A DNA stretch of 64,000 nucleotides from Adineta steineri (Eukaryota > Rotifera > Eurotatoria > Adinetida > Adinetidae): assembly GCA_905250115.1 (NCBI GenBank), contig CAJNOI010000191.1:1-64000 (forward strand). Reading direction: 5' to 3'. Positions 60,787 through 64,000 of this stretch are shown here, piece after piece. The translations under genes were made by a program, and so were the position numbers. How positions within the stretch are numbered: the stretch's first letter is position 1; every line of letters starts with the position of its first letter. The notes under the pieces were generated by a model. It saw only the letters and a program-made list of their open reading frames with translations. It made no database searches and was not told the origin of the DNA.

Positions 60787-63700
60787 ATGAATAACGAAAG
60801 TTTATCACCATTATCAGAAAAATATGATCTACGAGATTTATATCCAATAATAGAAGAAATTCCATTATTAAGTAATAAAAAATTTCAACAAAAACTATCG
60901 AATGAAAATAATGAAATAGAAAATCATATTGATTTTATTCTTGTTTATGAAGAAGCATTATATGAAAATAATAATGATATGAATTCTTTTGAACGTGCAC
61001 AAAAAGCGATGAGAAAAAATTTTGAAGCTAATTTACAACATTATGGATTAATATTAAATTATCAAAAAATTCCACTTAAATATCAACGACAACGAATTTT
61101 TGTTTTAATTACAACACCATTTGAAAAACTTCTTGAAATGTCAGAAATTACTCGTAAGTAAAAACAAAACCGAGATGTAAAACAAGTCGTCAATTGCATC
61201 TAGGTACTTATCTACCATTCGATCGTATCAATCCTATTCTACGTCGATTATTAACCTATCCAACATTAACTTATGGGATACCAAAAATATTTCTTCCAGA
61301 TTCAATCGTATTTCAAGAAAATAGTCAACGATCTAGTTATATTTTTTATCCATATTCAAAACGATTACATCATAAATTTGCTCGTCATTTTAATTCACGA
61401 GATGGGATTTTTACTATCGGTAAAATTATTTGTCATTTTATTTTTTTTCTATGAAAATATATTTTATTAGCACAACGTACTCGTTTGACATTTGATATAC
61501 TTTCACGTATGCCTTTATTACCACCATCATCAACAACGAAAAAATATCATTCAACAATAATTTCAAATGATTTAAAAATTTCTTATCCTAGTCATACAAC
61601 ATTTGAATCCTTAACAATTAATTTAACACCAACAAGACGAGTTAGTTTTAGTTCTATACCACATGATGATATAATTAATAATTTAAATGAATTTAATCGA
61701 CATCCAATTGTTAAAATTCTTTCATCACATCAATATGCTTATGGAATAAATATACTTATTAAAATAGGAATATATTTAACTGCTTATCCTATACATGAAG
61801 AATATGAAAAAAAATCGAGTATTAATAAGAATGAATTTATCAATACAAGAGAATTACTTTATCTATATTGGGCACAAATAAAACATGTAAAATATTCTAA
61901 TAAAAAAATTACATTTCATTATTTGTTATTCAGATTTTAGATATTTAAAATACAACCAATTGAACTTATACGTTCTTATTTTGGGGAAAATGTTGCACTC
62001 TATTTTGTCTATTTAGGGTGGTATACTTATATGCTTATATTACCATCAATTATTGGATGTATAGTCATGGGATATTCAATTATAAATGTATTTTTTGATA
62101 TACCAACATTACAAACATGTCATGGTAAAAAAACTTATGATTTAAAACCCGTAGTGGCGGATCTAGGATTTTGAAAGAGAGGGGCGATACTTGTGTAGAG
62201 GGGGGGGGGCGATTTCGGCTAAAAACTATTTTTTGAATCCAATCGAGGTAATGTAAGCCCATTTTTTTTCATTTTTGCTGTAAAAAATCAAAACAAATTT
62301 CTGGAGGGGGCGACCGCGCCCATCACCTCCCCTCCTAAATCCACACCTTCAGGATGGTAACTCCTAAAATTATTTAAGAAGCCTATAGAAGTTTCTAATT
62401 ACTAATACAAGCGAGATTTGTATTCTGGAAATAAGTATTGATTTTTAGATAGAAGGATTTTATAGAAAGTATTGTTCACTTATAATAACCTTTAACATCC
62501 TATACTAATATGCTGATTATTCTTAGATGTTAACATAAGTACGGAATATTTATGTCCTCAACGTACACGTAAAAAATATGTATCAATTGGTAATGAATGT
62601 CTAACGAAACGATTTAGTATTCTATTTGATAATTATTCTACTTATATGTTTGGTGTATTTATGATTTTTTGGATTCTTTGTTTACGACGTTTTTGGCAAC
62701 GTTATTTAGCACGATTTCAATATCAATGGAGTGTTTGTAATTATTTCTCTTCTCGATCTAATATCTAACAGGAAAAAAAATCTTTGTTCATAGATGAAGA
62801 TGAACGTCGTCATGAATTAACTCGATCATCATTTTTAATTCAATCAACACAAACAAATATTAATCGAATAAATGGTATTGAAGAACCCTATATCCCATTA
62901 TCGATTATAATTCTCTGCCGTTGTCTTTCATTTCTTGTTTTATTAATATTTATTGGTTTATCAACATTAAATCTTATTTTAATGTTATATATTCGTTTAA
63001 AATTATTTCATATATTCCATTCGATTAAATTTGAATTAACTAAAGAAAATTCATTTATTATTATAAGTATTATAACATCAACAATATCATTGATAATAAG
63101 TGTAATACTTGGTTTTATATTTGGTTATATTGCTAATCGAATGACTGAATTTGAACGACATCGATATCAATCTGATTTTGATGCAAGTTTAACACTTAAA
63201 TTATTTAGTAATTTTATATTGAATTGATTTCTTTTAAAATAATTTTGTTTTTGAAGTTTTTGCATTTGTTAATTATTATTCTGTTCCAATTTATATTGCA
63301 TTTTTCAAACCATGGATATCATCATTACCAACAAATAAAGCGTCAGGTACACAATCATATTTTATTTTTACTGAAAAACTTGAACCATGTAATGATTTAA
63401 CTGGATGTTCATATGAAATAAGTGTTATTTTATTGATTACACTTATTGGAAAACAATTAGTTAATTCAATTATTGAAATATTGGCAACAAAAATATTAAA
63501 TTTTTTCAAATATTTGTATTATCATAGAAGAGAATTAGATAAGAAGACAAATATTCAATTACAAAAATCATTTACATCATTAACAGGTATTCAATAGATT
63601 TGTTTTCTAGACAATGTTAAGCAAAATAATCAATTATATAACAATATATTCTATATTAATAATATAGAAGGACGTGCCAGGGTGGCCGAGTGGTTAAGGC

Positions 63701-64000
63701 GTTGGACTTAAGATCCAATTCACAATAGTGAGCATGGGTTCGATCCCCATCCCTGGCAAATAACTTTTTTACTTCTCGTTCCGTTTTTTTTATAGACATT
63801 ACTGATGACATCACCGAAGATGACGTCACTACAACAGAACGAGCATCATGGAAAACAGATATATATTTACAACGTCTTGGACGTTGGGAACTATATAATG
63901 AGTAAAAATTAAATATAAATTCGAATAAAAAAAATTATCTTGTATTTTTTTTGTTTAAAAAGATATATTGAAATAATGGTTCAATATGGTTTTATTGCAA
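60787..64000 (+). CDS. Anoctamin (TMEM16) family, N-terminal part; continues past the window
   Basis: Exons 60787-61153, 61204-61419, 61471-61886, 61941-62124, 62527-62732, 62772-63207, 63257-63586, 63796-63901 and 63963 to the end are joined in frame. The cytosolic dimerisation domain contains IDFILVYEEAL, ERAQKAMRKNFEANLQHYGL and RIFVLITTPFEKL. The classical block IQPIELIRSYFGENVALYF starts TM1 (YLGWYTYMLILPSIIGCIV). Cysteines of the first extracellular loop (TCHD, YLCPQ, NECL) are present. TM2, near FGVFMIFWILCLRRFWQR, and LKLFIFAFVNYYSVPIYIAF complete the visible match. TMEM16 proteins are calcium-gated chloride channels or lipid scramblases; the calcium-site helices lie beyond 64000, so the type cannot be told. 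I start at ATG 60787; no upstream ATG is in frame. Confidence 0.9.
62151..62350. mobile_element. Degenerate hAT-type MITE in an anoctamin intron
   Basis: Starts TAGTGGCGGATCTAGGA and includes GGGGCGAT, TTTCGGCTAAAAACTATTTT and GCTGTAAAAAATCAAAA, all shared with the intact element at 39765-39954. The right terminus (AAATCCACACC) is eroded and no target duplication remains. It lies in the 62125-62526 intron, which holds nothing else. Confidence 0.8.
63676..63758 (+). tRNA. tRNA-Leu (anticodon TAA)
   Basis: The acceptor stem GCCAGGG pairs with CCCTGGC, followed by the discriminator A. The D arm is GCCGAGTGGTTAAGGC (A box). The anticodon arm is TTGGA-CTTAAGA-TCCAA with TAA. A long variable arm (TTCACAATAGTGAGC) marks a class II tRNA, and the T arm is ATGGG-TTCGATC-CCCAT (B box). 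A run of six T follows at about 63764, a pol III terminator. No tRNA intron. It is nested in the anoctamin intron 63587-63795, on the same strand. Confidence 0.97.

Noticed and set aside
1-64000. CRISPR array, bacterial operon or prophage
   Set aside because: No spaced short repeats, no Shine-Dalgarno-led gene clusters; introns and gene families are those of an animal nuclear genome.

Overview
This is eukaryotic nuclear DNA. It is AT-rich, its genes are split by many short GT-AG introns (often 40-60 bp), and it contains animal gene families: a centrosomin/CDK5RAP2-type centrosomal protein, PKA regulatory subunit, neuropeptide-type GPCRs, anoctamin, calpain domain III and a CXorf58-like protein. 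Compact genes, tiny introns, splice acceptors placed just upstream of start codons and several very close same-strand gene pairs fit an invertebrate that uses spliced-leader trans-splicing. A bdelloid rotifer is my best guess, but that is inference. One 100-N scaffold gap lies at 22278-22377.

Layout. 1-20853 (minus): most of one large coiled-coil gene of the centrosomin/CDK5RAP2 family. Its N-terminal CM1 motif is at 18055-17945 and 20757-20678, it carries an internal triplication of four exons (11571-14390), and its introns host foldback elements. 21766-22277 (minus): the 3' end of an unrecognised gene that runs into the gap. 24681-25489: the C-terminal half of a GPCR. 26172-28896: PKA type II regulatory subunit followed after 49 bp by a CXorf58 homologue, an operon-like pair. 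29271-30472: a protein with a C-terminal SH3 domain. 31964-33141: a 2-oxoglutarate/Fe(II) prolyl-4-hydroxylase-like enzyme. 36670-38837: two tandem paralogous small two-TM proteins. 41385-43480: a PAM2-motif (PAIP2-like) protein. 44042-49548: two tandem genes with BRCA1-type twin BRCT domains but no RING; one has C2H2 fingers, the other a different Cys/His motif. 51970-52407 (minus): a single-exon Ala-rich repeat protein. 55057-57338: a complete GPCR. 58113-59357 (minus): SLX9/FAM207A-like ribosome biogenesis factor. 59527-60736 (minus): a 5'-truncated calpain domain III gene ending in a CaaX box. 60787-64000: the N-terminal part of an anoctamin gene with a tRNA-Leu(UAA) in one intron.

Transposon-derived sequence consists of non-autonomous elements. 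Two hAT-like MITEs have perfect 8-bp target duplications (30825-31256 and 39765-39954), and there are several long foldback elements. The most interesting parts are the pair of RING-less BRCA1-type BRCT genes, the heptad-preserving exon triplication in the centrosomin gene, the prelamin-like CaaX tail on the calpain fragment, and the likely trans-spliced operons.

Exon boundaries were read by eye from GT-AG sites and reading-frame continuity. Multi-exon entries give the genomic span, with the exons in the evidence.
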